From positions 84,760 to 148,759 of the forward strand of contig CALWGF010000006.1 in assembly GCA_944379995.1 (NCBI GenBank): DNA of 64,000 bases. Direction: 5' to 3'. Positions 34,778 through 45,540 of the stretch are shown here, piece after piece; within the stretch, counting starts at the first letter, position 1; every line of letters starts with the position of its first letter. The stretch comes from an uncultured Clostridia bacterium. Its GTDB lineage: Bacteria > Bacillota > Clostridia > Lachnospirales > Anaerotignaceae. The position numbers and the translations under genes were made by a program. Below the pieces are notes generated by a model. It ran no database searches, had not been told where the DNA came from, and was given only the letters and a program-made list of their open reading frames with translations.

Positions 34778-35821
34778 ATGGCTTTAAATGATAGAAAAAT
34801 ACAGATTTTAAAAGCTATTATAAATGACTATATAGCAACAGCCGAGCCAGTAGGTTCCAGAACCCTTGCAAAAAAATATGATTTGGGAGTTAGCTCGGCT
34901 ACCATAAGAAATGAAATGAGCGACCTTGAAGATATGGGACTTATAATTCAACCTCATACTTCAGCAGGAAGAATACCTTCTGAATTAGGATATAGACTTT
35001 ATGTTGATAGACTTATGAATACAAGTGAGCTTACACCTAAAGAGCAAGAGTTTCTTCATAGTGTTGTTTCTGGTAATATTACAAAAATAGAATATCTTAT
35101 GGAAGAAACAGCAAAAGCTATTTCAATGCTTACAAATTATACAACTATTATTTCAGAGCCTATTCTTAAAAGAACTGCTCTAAAACAAATAAGACTTATG
35201 CCTCTTGATGAGTCCGCTATAATGTTAATAATAGTTACAGAAGGAAATTTTGTTAAAAACCATATAATAAGAGTTAATATAGCACCAAGTGATGAAGATT
35301 TATTTTCCGTTTCGGTTAAAATAAATAATATACTTAAAGGTCATACGCTTGAAGATATAAACGAACATACAATAATGGCTTTACAAAAAGAGCTTAAAGA
35401 ATATAGCGGACTTTTAAAACCTGTTCTTAAAGCAGTTCAAAAAACAATACGTTCTGCAGAAAATGTTCATCTTCATATGAGTGGTGCTAAAAATATTCTT
35501 ACTTTCCCTGAATTTAGCGATATTTCCAAAGCCACAGAAATTTTTAGGGCATTTGAAGAAAAAAACAATCTTGTAAGTCTTCTTGAAGATGCTAAAAGTA
35601 ATGATATAAGAATACTTATAGGAAATGAAATAAATATAAAAGAAATGAAAGATTGTAGTGTTATCACAACAACATACAATATGGGTGAAAACACTAAGGG
35701 CAGTATAGGTATTATTGGTCCTACAAGAATGAATTATAATCAGGTTGTATCAGTACTTAACGAAATGGTTAAAAATATCGAAAATGTATTGAAAACCGTA
35801 CCTGACGGTAAAAATACATAG
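34778..35821 (+). CDS. hrcA: Heat-inducible transcription repressor HrcA
   Basis: 347 residues. The N-terminal winged helix has the conserved DYIATAEPVGSRTLAKKYDL and SSATIRNEMSDLEDMG, then QPHTSAGRIPSELGYRLYVD. It represses class I heat-shock genes through CIRCE, and a perfect CIRCE lies 27 bases before its start. The frame opens further upstream, but the ATG at 34,778 has GGGGG seven bases before it and gives the family N-terminus. Confidence 0.97.
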   Translation: MALNDRKIQILKAIINDYIATAEPVGSRTLAKKYDLGVSSATIRNEMSDLEDMGLIIQPHTSAGRIPSELGYRLYVDRLMNTSELTPKEQEFLHSVVSGNITKIEYLMEETAKAISMLTNYTTIISEPILKRTALKQIRLMPLDESAIMLIIVTEGNFVKNHIIRVNIAPSDEDLFSVSVKINNILKGHTLEDINEHTIMALQKELKEYSGLLKPVLKAVQKTIRSAENVHLHMSGAKNILTFPEFSDISKATEIFRAFEEKNNLVSLLEDAKSNDIRILIGNEINIKEMKDCSVITTTYNMGENTKGSIGIIGPTRMNYNQVVSVLNEMVKNIENVLKTVPDGKNT

Positions 35822-35835
35822 GGAGGGTTTTTTAG

Positions 35836-36387
35836 ATGGAAGAAAATCAGAAAGATAAAGAAATAGATGAAACAACAATTGATGAATGTGAAGAAACTAT
35901 TGAAAAAATAGATGATGAAGTTATAGAAGAAATATCGGAAGAGGAAAAGAAACTTAAAGAAGCTACTGAAAAAGCTGATGAATATCTTGATAAATATCAG
36001 CGTACACTTGCTGAATTTGATAATTTCAGAAAAAGAACATCAAAAGAAAAAGCAAGTATGTATGATGATGGTATAAGAGATACTGTTTCAAAACTTCTCC
36101 CTGTTGTTGATAACTTTGAAAGAGCTATTATGTCTTGTCAAAACACAGATGATAGTTTCTATAAAGGTATTGAAATGATACTTAAACAGATTAAAGAAAT
36201 ATTTACATCAATGGGTGTTGAAGAAATACCTGCTGTTGGTGAAAAATTTGACCCAAATCTTCATGCGGCTATTGCTCACGAAGATAACGAAGAATATGGC
36301 GAAAATGAAATTATGATTGAAATGCTTAAAGGTTATAAACATAAAGACAAAGTAATTCGTCATAGTATGGTAAAGGTTGCAAACTAA
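35836..36387 (+). CDS. grpE: Nucleotide exchange factor GrpE
   Basis: 183 residues. An acidic N-terminal tail and a long coiled coil (KLKEATEKADEYLDKYQRTL) precede the DNFRKRT motif and the C-terminal beta domain, with FDPNLHAAI and the ending HSMVKVAN. It releases ADP from DnaK. It follows hrcA by 14 bases with GGGAGGG as ribosome binding site. Confidence 0.97.
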   Translation: MEENQKDKEIDETTIDECEETIEKIDDEVIEEISEEEKKLKEATEKADEYLDKYQRTLAEFDNFRKRTSKEKASMYDDGIRDTVSKLLPVVDNFERAIMSCQNTDDSFYKGIEMILKQIKEIFTSMGVEEIPAVGEKFDPNLHAAIAHEDNEEYGENEIMIEMLKGYKHKDKVIRHSMVKVAN

Positions 36388-36451
36388 TATTTTAATATAT
36401 ATTTTAATTTTGTAAATTTTCATTTTTTTAAAATACAGTATATGTTTTTAG

Positions 36452-38296
<1,845 letters not shown>

Positions 38297-38342
38297 AATA
38301 AAGCGTGGCTTTTAAAACATTTAAAAGCGTGACCCTATAAAT

Positions 38343-38380
38343 AAAAAAGGGGCAGGTATATTTGCCTGTTCCCTTTTTTT
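38343..38380 (+). terminator. Intrinsic terminator between dnaK and dnaJ
   Basis: AAAAAGGGGCAGG pairs with CCTGTTCCCTTTTT with one internal mismatch, then a T run. dnaJ may therefore also have its own promoter. Confidence 0.85.
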
Positions 38381-38447
38381 AAGTAGTAATTAAAATTTAT
38401 ATGTATAGTAATATACATAATTCCAATTATTAAGGCTGGTGAGAATT

Positions 38448-39611
38448 TTGGCAACTAAACGTGATTATTATGAAGTCCTCGGTATTGCTAAGGGTGCGAG
38501 TGATGCAGAGATTAAAAAAGCATATAGAAAACTTGCAAAAAAATATCACCCAGATGCTAATCCGGGAAATAAAGAAGCAGAAGAAAAATTTAAAGAATTA
38601 GGCGAAGCCTATGAAGTTTTAAGTGACCCTCAGAAAAAAGCTCAGTATGACCAGTTCGGACACGCTGCATTTGAACAAGGCGGCGGTTTCGGAGGCGGTG
38701 GCGGCTTCTATGGCGGTGGAATGAATTTCGATATGGGCGATATATTTGATATGTTTGGTTTTGGTGGTTTCGGAGGCGGCGGAAGCCAAAGAAGAAATGG
38801 TCCAAGACGTGGTTCTGATATAAACGTTTCAATATCAATTTCATTTGAAGAAGCTGTTTTCGGAACAAAGAAAGAAATTCAGATAAGTGTTACAGATAAA
38901 TGTGAAACTTGTGGCGGAAGTGGTTCTAAACCGGGAAGTCATGCTGAAACATGTAAGAGATGTAATGGTACAGGTCAAGAAAGAGTTGTACAGCAGTCAA
39001 TGTTTGGTTCAGTTACAAGTGTAAGAACATGTTCTGCTTGTGGTGGTACAGGTAAAACTATAAAAGACCCATGTACATCATGTAATGGTACAGGAAAAGT
39101 TAAAAAGACTAAGAAATTTGAAGTTAATATTCCTAAGGGTATTGATAATGGTCAGACAATTCGTCTTGCTGGTAAAGGTAATGCTGGAGAACTTGGCGGA
39201 GAAAACGGTGACCTTCTTGTAACAGTATATGTACAACCACATAGAATATTTAAAAGACAAGGAAATAATGTTTACAGTAATGTAGAAATAAACTTTGTTC
39301 AGGCTGCTCTTGGTGGTGAAATAAAAGTAACTACTCTTGATGGTGAAGAAACTTATACTGTTAAAGCTGGTACACAGCCAGAAACTGTTGTAACTCTTAA
39401 AGGTAAAGGCGTTCCTTATATAAGAAATAATAAAGTAAGAGGCGACCATATTATAACATTTAAAGTTAAAATACCTACTGATATGTCAGAAAGACAAAAA
39501 GACCTTCTTCGTCAGTTCTATGGTACACCTGTTGATGGTATGAACTTTGAGAAAAAAGACGAAGAGAAAAAAGGTTTTTGGGATAAAGTAAAGGATTCTT
39601 TTAAAGAATAA
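38448..39611 (+). CDS. dnaJ: Co-chaperone DnaJ (Hsp40)
   Basis: 387 residues. J domain at 1-70 with the HPD loop in KYHPDAN, a Gly/Phe-rich region (about 75-120), four CxxCxGxG zinc motifs ([32 protein letters not shown]) and the C-terminal substrate-binding part. It stimulates DnaK ATPase. The frame opens at a GTG inside the ribosome binding site; the TTG at 38,448, five bases after GGTGAG, gives the usual [12 protein letters not shown] start. Confidence 0.97.
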   Translation: MATKRDYYEVLGIAKGASDAEIKKAYRKLAKKYHPDANPGNKEAEEKFKELGEAYEVLSDPQKKAQYDQFGHAAFEQGGGFGGGGGFYGGGMNFDMGDIFDMFGFGGFGGGGSQRRNGPRRGSDINVSISISFEEAVFGTKKEIQISVTDKCETCGGSGSKPGSHAETCKRCNGTGQERVVQQSMFGSVTSVRTCSACGGTGKTIKDPCTSCNGTGKVKKTKKFEVNIPKGIDNGQTIRLAGKGNAGELGGENGDLLVTVYVQPHRIFKRQGNNVYSNVEINFVQAALGGEIKVTTLDGEETYTVKAGTQPETVVTLKGKGVPYIRNNKVRGDHIITFKVKIPTDMSERQKDLLRQFYGTPVDGMNFEKKDEEKKGFWDKVKDSFKE

Positions 39612-39629
39612 TATTTTTTGGAGGAAATA

Positions 39630-39884
39630 ATGGTACACGAATATAAAACAAGAGGAACATGTTCAGCCAAAATAGATTTTGAAGTTGAAGATAATAAACT
39701 TAAAAATGTTGTTTATTATGGTGGCTGTAATGGAAATCTTAAAGGAATTTCAAGCCTTCTTGAAGGTATGAATATTGATGATGTAATATCTAAACTTGAA
39801 GGTGTTACATGTGGAATGAAAAAAACAAGTTGTCCAGACCAACTTGCACAGGCTTTAAAGGCTTATAAAAACGGAGAAATCTAA
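39630..39884 (+). CDS. TSCPD domain protein (TIGR03905 family)
   Basis: 84-residue protein. The start HEYKTRGTCSAKIDFEVED and the conserved Cys in GGCNGNLKG and TCGMKKTSCPDQLA match the TIGR03905 TSCPD family, related to a domain found at the end of some ribonucleotide reductases. Its own role is unknown. The ATG at 39,630 has GGAGG five bases upstream. It follows dnaJ by 18 bases. Confidence 0.85.
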   Translation: MVHEYKTRGTCSAKIDFEVEDNKLKNVVYYGGCNGNLKGISSLLEGMNIDDVISKLEGVTCGMKKTSCPDQLAQALKAYKNGEI

Positions 39885-39885
39885 A

Positions 39886-39912
39886 AAAAACGCACCAAAA
39901 GGTGCGTTTTTC
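39886..39912. terminator. Bidirectional intrinsic terminator
   Basis: AAAACGCACC-AAAA-GGTGCGTTTT between the convergent TSCPD and DUF975 genes. Confidence 0.92.
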
Positions 39913-40640
39913 TATTTTATTTTATAATATTCATTCCATAAATTTTCGAATAATATTGATTGTGCTGTGTAATAATAAGGTTGAAAGAATATATCGCCTA
40001 GAGATAATGTTAAAATATTTGAGAGCAATCTCCAACCTATAAATGAAAGATCAAAAAGGAATATATCCATTTTTCTTTTCTTTGTAATATTAAAAGATAG
40101 TTTTAATGCATCAAAAGCATCTAACTCTGGATTTTTAATTAATATAAAAGATGTCATAGAGAAAGCATAAGATAATATTATTCCAGGAATTATAAATAAT
40201 ATAAGACCTATTACAATAATTAGATTTAAAATAATACCTGTTATTAATGTTTTTTTGTATATTTTAAAACCATAAAATATATCTTTGAAACTTTCATTTT
40301 TATTTTTTATGTTTGTACAATAATTGAAAATTCCTACTTCAAAAGGAATTGCAAGAAAAAATAATGATATACCTAAAATTATAATAGATATTACCTGAAA
40401 TCTAAAAGGTATATTTATTTCTATAATATATTTGAACATAAATGAATTTAATATATCTGATATAAATGCTAAACTTAATATTTTTATAACAAAAAATACT
40501 AAAAATGAACTTATCCATTTTCCTTTTAAATGTTTTATAGCAATTTCTTTATAATTATTAGGTTCGGTGTTATAAAAACTAAAATCTAAATCTAAATTTT
40601 CGGGTTGTAAGTTGTTATTTATGTTATAATCATTATTCAT
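39912..40640 (-). CDS. DUF975 family membrane protein
   Basis: 242 residues with about six hydrophobic segments. After an Asn-rich soluble N-terminus (1-30) the motif KEIAIKHLKGKWISSFLVFF begins the membrane part. The region GIILSYAFSMTSFILIKNPEL and the following KKRKMDIFLFDLSFIGW are typical of DUF975, a family of unknown function. It is transcribed alone, against its neighbours. Confidence 0.8.
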   Translation of the reverse strand: MNNDYNINNNLQPENLDLDFSFYNTEPNNYKEIAIKHLKGKWISSFLVFFVIKILSLAFISDILNSFMFKYIIEINIPFRFQVISIIILGISLFFLAIPFEVGIFNYCTNIKNKNESFKDIFYGFKIYKKTLITGIILNLIIVIGLILFIIPGIILSYAFSMTSFILIKNPELDAFDALKLSFNITKKRKMDIFLFDLSFIGWRLLSNILTLSLGDIFFQPYYYTAQSILFENLWNEYYKIK

Positions 40641-40829
40641 AAAAACACCACCTTAAAAATATGAAATATTAAGTGACATATTAAATTATATAAATATTAT
40701 ACCATAAAGCCATAAGTATTTATATAATTTATATCAAATTGTAAAAGTTTAAATAAATCTGTTTACATAATCGTCATTATGCGTTATTATAATTAAGCTG
40801 AAATGCTGATTTTATGGTATAAATTTGTA

Positions 40830-40858
40830 TTGACAAAACACTGTTACTGTGATAAATT
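40830..40858 (+). promoter_or_regulatory. Promoter of rpmG-secE-nusG-rplK-rplA
   Basis: TTGACA (40,830-40,835), 17 bases, TAAATT (40,853-40,858). The 150 or so bases before it hold no gene. A GACGATTA lies on the minus strand at 40,775-40,768, which I do not count as a promoter. Confidence 0.7.
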
Positions 40859-40867
40859 TATTGATAG

Positions 40868-40888
40868 AAAGACGTAAGTCTTTTTTTT
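40868..40888 (+). terminator. Short hairpin plus T run in the rpmG leader, possible attenuator
   Basis: AAAGAC-GTAA-GTCTTT followed by eight T. It lies between the promoter and the rpmG ribosome binding site. The stem is short, so termination would be partial. Confidence 0.5.
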
Positions 40889-40919
40889 ATGCAAAAATTT
40901 GTATTAATCGGAGGTGGAA

Positions 40920-41072
40920 GTGTTGAGAACAAGAATTACCTTAGCTTGCACAGAATGTAAGCAGAGAAACTACAGCACAACTAAAGACAAAAAAACTATG
41001 CCAGACAGAATGGAAATGAAAAAATATTGTAAATTCTGTAAGGCTCACACATTACACAAAGAAACTAAGTAA
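40920..41072 (+). CDS. rpmG: Ribosomal protein L33
   Basis: 50 residues of the large ribosomal subunit, too short to stand out in a simple open-frame scan. It is of the zinc-binding type: CTEC near the start and CKFC near the end, separated by [20 protein letters not shown]. The ribosome binding site GGAGGTGG lies at 40,910-40,917. Either GTG at 40,920 or the next codon TTG at 40,923 could be the start; family proteins begin M(R/V)-x-(R/K)-ITLACTEC, which slightly favours TTG, while codon preference favours GTG. It leads the secE-nusG operon. Confidence 0.92.
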   Translation: MLRTRITLACTECKQRNYSTTKDKKTMPDRMEMKKYCKFCKAHTLHKETK

Positions 41073-41104
41073 TGTGCCTACAACCTGAGAGGGAAGTGAA
41101 AACA

Positions 41105-41389
41105 ATGCAAGAACAGAACACCACAAACCCAAATGAGAAAAACGAATTAAAAAAAGTACAGTCTAAAGCTAAAAAAAGCGATAAAAAGAAAAGTGATAAA
41201 CCTTCTTTTGCTGAAACAGTTGCAGACTATAAGGCTGAATTCAAAAAAATCATATGGCCTAATCGCAGTGAAACAGTAAAAAACACAATTACGGTCATCG
41301 TTACATCCTTACTTATAGGTGCCATAATCTTCTGCATGGATACAGTTTTTGCCGGAGGTTATAACTTTATATTAGGTCTTTTAGGCTAA
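41105..41389 (+). CDS. secE: Preprotein translocase subunit SecE
   Basis: 94 residues: a Lys-rich cytoplasmic N-terminus, the conserved amphipathic helix AEFKKIIWPNRSETVKNT, and one membrane helix (ITVIVTSLLIGAIIFCMD). Part of the SecYEG channel. The frame opens at the rpmG stop, but the ATG at 41,105 follows GAGAGGGAAGTG and is the better start. No tRNA gene lies between rpmG and secE. Confidence 0.94.
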   Translation: MQEQNTTNPNEKNELKKVQSKAKKSDKKKSDKPSFAETVADYKAEFKKIIWPNRSETVKNTITVIVTSLLIGAIIFCMDTVFAGGYNFILGLLG

Positions 41390-41432
41390 TGTTAAATGGT
41401 ATATTAAGTATATAAGAAAAAAGGATGGTATT

Positions 41433-41987
41433 ATGTCTGAAGAATTAAATAAATCAGAAGAAAACAAACTTGCGACCGAATCAAGATGGTATGTTGTTCA
41501 TACTTATTCAGGTTATGAAAACAAAGTAAAAGCCAATATTGAAAAAATTATCGAAAACAGAGGAATGCAGGACCAAATACATCAAGTTATTGTTCCTGTT
41601 CAGGACTGTGTTGAGATTAAAAACGGTCAGAAAAAAAATGTTCAGCGAAAAGTTTTTCCGGGCTATGTTCTCCTTAAGATGTTTATGAATGATGATACTT
41701 GGTACGTTGTTAGAAACACAAGAGGTGTTACAAGCTTTGTTGGACCGGGTTCTAAACCTGTTCCGCTCACTGATGATGAAGTAAGAGCTATGGGTATTGG
41801 CGATACTGTTGAAGAACTTGACATTGAGCTTGACGACACTGTAAGAGTTGCAAGCGGACCTTTCGCAGAGTCTGTGGGTCAGATTAAAGAAATCAATGCA
41901 AATAAGAGAACAGTCATTGTTAAGCTGTCTATTTTCGGCAGAGAAACACCTGTCGAGCTTGACTTCAATCAGATTGAGAAGTTATAA
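41433..41987 (+). CDS. nusG: Transcription elongation factor NusG
   Basis: 184 residues. NGN domain with WYVVHTYSGYENKVKANIE and FPGYVLLKM, then the KOW domain with VRVASGPFAESVGQIKEIN. It binds RNA polymerase and acts with Rho, encoded at 46,576. Normal position between secE and rplK. Confidence 0.96.
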   Translation: MSEELNKSEENKLATESRWYVVHTYSGYENKVKANIEKIIENRGMQDQIHQVIVPVQDCVEIKNGQKKNVQRKVFPGYVLLKMFMNDDTWYVVRNTRGVTSFVGPGSKPVPLTDDEVRAMGIGDTVEELDIELDDTVRVASGPFAESVGQIKEINANKRTVIVKLSIFGRETPVELDFNQIEKL

Positions 41988-42038
41988 GTAAATTAAATTA
42001 TTCGTTTTTTAGTAGTGTGCGGAGATTTTAACCCGCAC

Positions 42039-42068
42039 GTGGGAGGGAAAATCCCCGTTAATTACCAC
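42039..42068 (+). promoter_or_regulatory. L1-type regulatory RNA site upstream of rplK
   Basis: GTGGGAGGG at 42,039-42,047 and CCAC closing at 42,065-42,068 around CCCCGTTAATTA. The same motif recurs before rplA. L1 represses its own operon by binding an mRNA copy of its 23S rRNA site. A separate stem GTGCGG/CCGCAC lies just before it. Confidence 0.6.
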
Positions 42069-42088
42069 ATTTATTAGGAGGTGCCGAA

Positions 42089-42514
42089 ATGGCAAAGAAA
42101 GTTACAGGTTATATTAAATTACAAATTCCAGCTGGAAAGGCAACACCAGCACCACCTGTTGGTCCAGCTCTTGGTCAGCACGGTGTAAACATTATGGGCT
42201 TCTGTAAAGAGTTCAATGAAAAAACAGCACAGCAGGCAGGTCTTATTATCCCTGTTGTTATTACAGTTTATGCTGACAGAAGCTTCAGCTTCATAACAAA
42301 GACTCCACCAGCTGCAGTTTTATTAAAGAAAGCTTGCAAAATTGAGTCAGGTTCTGGCGTACCAAACAAAACAAAGGTAGCTACAATCTCTAAAGAAGAA
42401 GTTATGAAAATCGCTGAAACAAAAATGCCAGACTTAAATGCTGCTACTATCGAAGCTGCTTACAGCATGATTTGTGGTACAGCTAGAAGTATGGGTATCG
42501 TTGTTAAGGAATAA
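42089..42514 (+). CDS. rplK: Ribosomal protein L11
   Basis: 141 residues. The N-terminal domain has [20 protein letters not shown] and the RNA-binding C-terminal domain has [19 protein letters not shown] and GTARSMGI. It forms the GTPase-associated centre with L10 and L7/L12. Strong AGGAGGTG ribosome binding site. Confidence 0.98.
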   Translation: MAKKVTGYIKLQIPAGKATPAPPVGPALGQHGVNIMGFCKEFNEKTAQQAGLIIPVVITVYADRSFSFITKTPPAAVLLKKACKIESGSGVPNKTKVATISKEEVMKIAETKMPDLNAATIEAAYSMICGTARSMGIVVKE

Positions 42515-42549
42515 TTGATGACTGAAAATAAATAACTGTCGTCACAATA

Positions 42550-42579
42550 GTGGGAGGGAAGCACTCCCGATATTACCAC
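42550..42579 (+). promoter_or_regulatory. L1-type regulatory RNA site upstream of rplA
   Basis: GTGGGAGGG (42,550-42,558), then CTCCCGATATTACCAC ending at 42,579. A close copy of the site upstream of rplK, 18 bases before the rplA start. Confidence 0.65.
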
Positions 42580-42596
42580 ATAAGGAGGTCACGAAA

Positions 42597-43292
42597 GTGA
42601 AAAGAGGAAAGAAATATATTGAAAAAGCAAAGCTTGTAGATTCTGCAATGCTTTACGATACAAAAGACGCTATTGATTTAATTGAAAAAACAACAGTTGC
42701 TAAATTTGATGAAACTGTTGAAGCTCACATTCGTTTAGGTGTTGACAGCAGACATGCTGACCAACAGGTTCGTGGTGCCGTTGTACTTCCACACGGTACA
42801 GGTAAAACAGTTCGTGTTTTAGTGTTCGCTAAAGGTGATAAAGCTGAAGAAGCTTTAGCTGCAGGTGCTGACTTTGTAGGTGCAGAAGACCTTATTCCAA
42901 AAATCCAGAACGATAACTGGTTCGGATTTGACGTAGCTGTTGCTACACCAGATATGATGGGTGTTGTTGGTCGTCTTGGTCGTGTACTTGGACCAAAAGG
43001 ATTAATGCCAAACCCAAAAGCTGGTACTGTAACAATGGACGTAACAAAAGCTATCAATGATATCAAAGCTGGTAAAATTGAATACCGTCTTGATAAAACA
43101 AACATTATCCATGTTCCAGTAGGTAAGGTTTCATTCGGTCCTGAGAAGCTTGCTGAAAACTTCCAGACTCTTATGAGTGCTATTATCAAAGCTAAACCAG
43201 CTGCTGCAAAAGGCCAGTACCTTAAGAGCGTTGTTATCTCAACAACAATGGGTCCTGGAATTAAAATCAACACAGCTAAAATCTCTGAGTAA
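42597..43292 (+). CDS. rplA: Ribosomal protein L1
   Basis: 231 residues. Conserved blocks: [56 protein letters not shown], and the RNA-binding end [11 protein letters not shown]. Starts at GTG with AAGGAGG nine bases upstream. It forms the L1 stalk and probably represses rplK-rplA through the two sites listed here. Confidence 0.98.
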   Translation: MKRGKKYIEKAKLVDSAMLYDTKDAIDLIEKTTVAKFDETVEAHIRLGVDSRHADQQVRGAVVLPHGTGKTVRVLVFAKGDKAEEALAAGADFVGAEDLIPKIQNDNWFGFDVAVATPDMMGVVGRLGRVLGPKGLMPNPKAGTVTMDVTKAINDIKAGKIEYRLDKTNIIHVPVGKVSFGPEKLAENFQTLMSAIIKAKPAAAKGQYLKSVVISTTMGPGIKINTAKISE

Positions 43293-43317
43293 TTTTTATT
43301 AAAATAATTAAGCAATT

Positions 43318-43346
43318 AAAAAGGAAGGCTATTGCCTTCCTTTTTT
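43318..43346. terminator. Bidirectional intrinsic terminator
   Basis: AAGGAAGGC-TATT-GCCTTCCTT with flanking A and T runs, between rplA and the convergent gene that follows. Confidence 0.93.
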
Positions 43347-43788
43347 AGTTATTAAATTGTTGTACATTAACTGTTATGTCTATATTATCTCCGTTATCAT
43401 CATAATCTGTTGTATGTACTTTAAATTTTTCCCATATACCACCTATTAAAGTATCATTTTTATATGTAAAACTATAACTTTCATTAGGTTCTATTGTTTT
43501 TGTTATATCTTTTGATTTTGATTTATATATTGTAGCTCTTACAGGAATACTGTCACTATTATTTTTAATATTTATGATTAAAGTGTTTCCATTAGATTTT
43601 TCTGTATTAAATTCCTTTTCATAAGAAAGTCCGTTGTATATATCATTATTTATTATATTGTATGAATTTTCAGGAATATTATTTATTGCTATATTTGTAT
43701 TTGTAGTCGAAATAGTTTTTATTACAATATATATAATAGTAATTATTAAAATAATTGATATGAATAAATATAGTAATATCTTTTTCAT
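43345..43788 (-). CDS. Small membrane-anchored protein of unknown function
   Basis: 147 residues with one N-terminal hydrophobic helix (IILIITIIYIVIKTI) and an outer, strand-rich domain. Segments such as ESYSFTYKNDTLIGGIWEKF suggest a small beta sandwich. Not recognised. It is one of two minus-strand genes that separate the L11/L1 and L10/L7-L12 units. AAGGAGT-like ribosome binding site. Confidence 0.65.
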   Translation of the reverse strand: MKKILLYLFISIILIITIIYIVIKTISTTNTNIAINNIPENSYNIINNDIYNGLSYEKEFNTEKSNGNTLIINIKNNSDSIPVRATIYKSKSKDITKTIEPNESYSFTYKNDTLIGGIWEKFKVHTTDYDDNGDNIDITVNVQQFNN

Positions 43789-43826
43789 TTAACCACTCCT
43801 TTTTAAAATAATATTTTATTAATAAA

Positions 43827-44090
43827 TTATTTATTTATAAAAAAGTCGAATATAATAAATATTAAAAGTATTAATATTGATATAATAATTGATAATATGT
43901 AGTGTTTAATTAATTTGTTATAGTCTTGTTTTTCAACTTCATTTATATATTCCGATTTTTGTTTTTTAATATATAAAAATATAAGAGATATAACTAAATA
44001 GCCTATTATACCTATATATCTACTTGCAAAAAGAAATATAAAAAGGAATATAACAGTAAATATTCTTTCGGTTTTTGTTCGTTCTTTCAA
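43827..44090 (-). CDS. Small membrane protein of unknown function
   Basis: 87 residues, about three hydrophobic segments separated by a Lys/Glu-rich loop (KKQKSEYINEVEKQDYNKL). No family recognised. It lies 38 bases before the preceding unknown gene in the same direction, so they are likely co-transcribed. Confidence 0.6.
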   Translation of the reverse strand: MKERTKTERIFTVIFLFIFLFASRYIGIIGYLVISLIFLYIKKQKSEYINEVEKQDYNKLIKHYILSIIISILILLIFIIFDFFINK

Positions 44091-44192
44091 TGCTTTTTCC
44101 TCCTATAAATTTATATTTTATAAGTAGTATAGCATTGATTTTTTATACCAACAATACAATTAATTTACAATAAAAATATTTAAAAAAATATA

Positions 44193-44221
44193 TTGACATA
44201 TTATAGCTTGTATTGTATAAT
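44193..44221 (+). promoter_or_regulatory. Strong promoter of rplJ-rplL
   Basis: TTGACA, 17 bases, TATAAT: both boxes match consensus exactly. Confidence 0.93.
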
Positions 44222-44227
44222 ACAGTA

Positions 44228-44395
44228 GTTGTTTGAAATGAATACAGCCGTAGACAGCAGGTCCTTTTAGGATAAAATTTTTAATAAATTGCCTGCCGAG
44301 GAAGTTCTTTTATATAATAGAGATTACGCCTCTTTGTCTATGGACATAAGAGGCTTTTTTTACGGCATTTCATTTATATTTACAAGGAGGTGTAA
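44228..44395 (+). ncRNA. L10 ribosomal protein leader
   Basis: The leader between the promoter and rplJ has the conserved L10-leader pieces GTAGACAGCAGGT and CCTGCCGAGG. These can pair (GCAGG with CCTGC). A terminator hairpin follows at 44,328-44,361: GCCTCTT plus TGTC pairing with GACA plus AAGAGGC, then seven T. The L10-L7/L12 complex binds such leaders and reduces expression. Confidence 0.85.
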
Positions 44396-44398
44396 AGA

Positions 44399-44887
44399 AT
44401 GGCAAAAATCGAACAGAAACAAGTTATTGTTAATGAAATTAAGGAAAAACTTGAAAAAGCTACTTCAGTAGTTTTAGTTGACCCAAGAGGATTAACAGTT
44501 GAACAGGACACAATTCTCAGAAAAAAATTAAGAGAAGCAGGTGTTGAATATAAAGTTTACAAAAACACTATGGTGAACTTTGCTATTCAGGGAACACAGT
44601 TTGAAGGATTAGCTCCATACTTAGAAGGACCTAGTGCAGTAGCATTCAGCTATGAAGATGCAACAGCTGGCCCAAGCGTTATCAGCAAAGAAGCTAAAAA
44701 CTTTAAAGCATTAGAGTTTAAAGCTGGTGTTGTTGAAAGCACAGTATACGATGCTGAAGGTATGAAAGTTATCGCTGAAATTCCTTCAAGAGATGTTCTT
44801 CTTTCCAAATTACTTGGAAGCTTCAAGAGCCCAATGTCTACATTTGCTCGTGTTATTAATCAGATTGCTGAAAGCAAAGCTGAATAA
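44399..44887 (+). CDS. rplJ: Ribosomal protein L10
   Basis: 162 residues. Conserved SVVLVDPRGLTVEQDTILRKKLREAG region (split over strand and helix) and EYKVYKNTM. It anchors L7/L12 dimers to the ribosome and represses its own operon through the leader. AAGGAGGTG ribosome binding site. Confidence 0.97.
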   Translation: MAKIEQKQVIVNEIKEKLEKATSVVLVDPRGLTVEQDTILRKKLREAGVEYKVYKNTMVNFAIQGTQFEGLAPYLEGPSAVAFSYEDATAGPSVISKEAKNFKALEFKAGVVESTVYDAEGMKVIAEIPSRDVLLSKLLGSFKSPMSTFARVINQIAESKAE

Positions 44888-44951
44888 TTTGAAGTTTAAC
44901 TTAAAAATTAATTTGATTACTATTTAAAAAATATTTCGGAGGTGCTTAATA

Positions 44952-45323
44952 ATGGCAAAATTATCAATCCAGGAAATCATTGATGCAGTAAAAGAGCTCA
45001 CAGTTATCGAGCTTAACGATTTAGTAAAAGCAGCAGAGGAAGAATTCGGTGTATCAGCAGCAGCAGGTGTTGCAGTAGTAGCAGCTGGTCCAGCAGCAGC
45101 AGCTGAAGAAAAAACAGAATTCGACGTTGAATTAACAGAAGTTGGTTCAGAAAAAATCAAAGTTATCAAAGTTGTTAGAGAAGCTACAGGTCTTGGACTT
45201 AAAGAAGCTAAAGAAGTTGTTGACGGAGCTCCTAAAGTTCTTAAAGAAGGCGCTTCTAAAGAAGAAGCTGAAGCTATCAAAGCTAAACTTGAAGAAGTTG
45301 GCGCTAAAGTTACACTTAAGTAA
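44952..45323 (+). CDS. rplL: Ribosomal protein L7/L12
   Basis: 123 residues. N-terminal dimerisation helices, an Ala-rich hinge, and the C-terminal factor-binding domain with [20 protein letters not shown] and GAPKVLKEG. It recruits translation GTPases. A terminator follows at once; rpoB, the usual next gene, is absent here. Confidence 0.98.
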   Translation: MAKLSIQEIIDAVKELTVIELNDLVKAAEEEFGVSAAAGVAVVAAGPAAAAEEKTEFDVELTEVGSEKIKVIKVVREATGLGLKEAKEVVDGAPKVLKEGASKEEAEAIKAKLEEVGAKVTLK

Positions 45324-45358
45324 TTTTGACAATAGCTTAAATTTTTACACCACAAATT

Positions 45359-45391
45359 ACCGCCCGCTTATTTTGTTGGGCGGTTTTTTTA
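45359..45391 (+). terminator. Intrinsic terminator of rplJ-rplL
   Basis: ACCGCCC paired with GGGCGGT, then seven T. Confidence 0.93.
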
Positions 45392-45438
45392 TGCTTATTA
45401 AGAATTTATTAATATTGTTTAAAAAAGATTTATATTGT

Positions 45439-45467
45439 TTGACACCTGTCCTTTGTAGGGTTAAAAT
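45439..45467 (+). promoter_or_regulatory. Promoter of the LysM gene
   Basis: TTGACA, 17 bases, TAAAAT at 45,462-45,467, about 70 bases before the start codon. Confidence 0.75.
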
Positions 45468-45540
45468 GATATAAGTGTTATTATGTTTATGAATAATACT
45501 TTTTTGTATTAAATTAAAAATTTAGGACAGGAGGATTAAT

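Noticed and set aside
40768..40775. GACGATTA on the minus strand upstream of the DUF975 gene
   Set aside because: The -10 looks like the sigma-28 sites, but no TTA(T/C) lies 15 bases upstream, the gene is 128 bases away and is not a motility gene.
44289..44471. Open frame of 60 codons in front of rplJ
   Set aside because: It runs through the L10 leader and its terminator hairpin into rplJ out of frame, and has no ribosome binding site.
45142..45474. Lys/Leu-rich frame overlapping rplL
   Set aside because: Out-of-frame reading of the Ala/Glu/Lys-rich rplL codons.
45443..45537. CCTGTCC near the LysM promoter complementary to GGACAGG by the ribosome binding site
   Set aside because: The first copy lies in the promoter spacer, upstream of the likely transcript start, so it cannot pair in the RNA.
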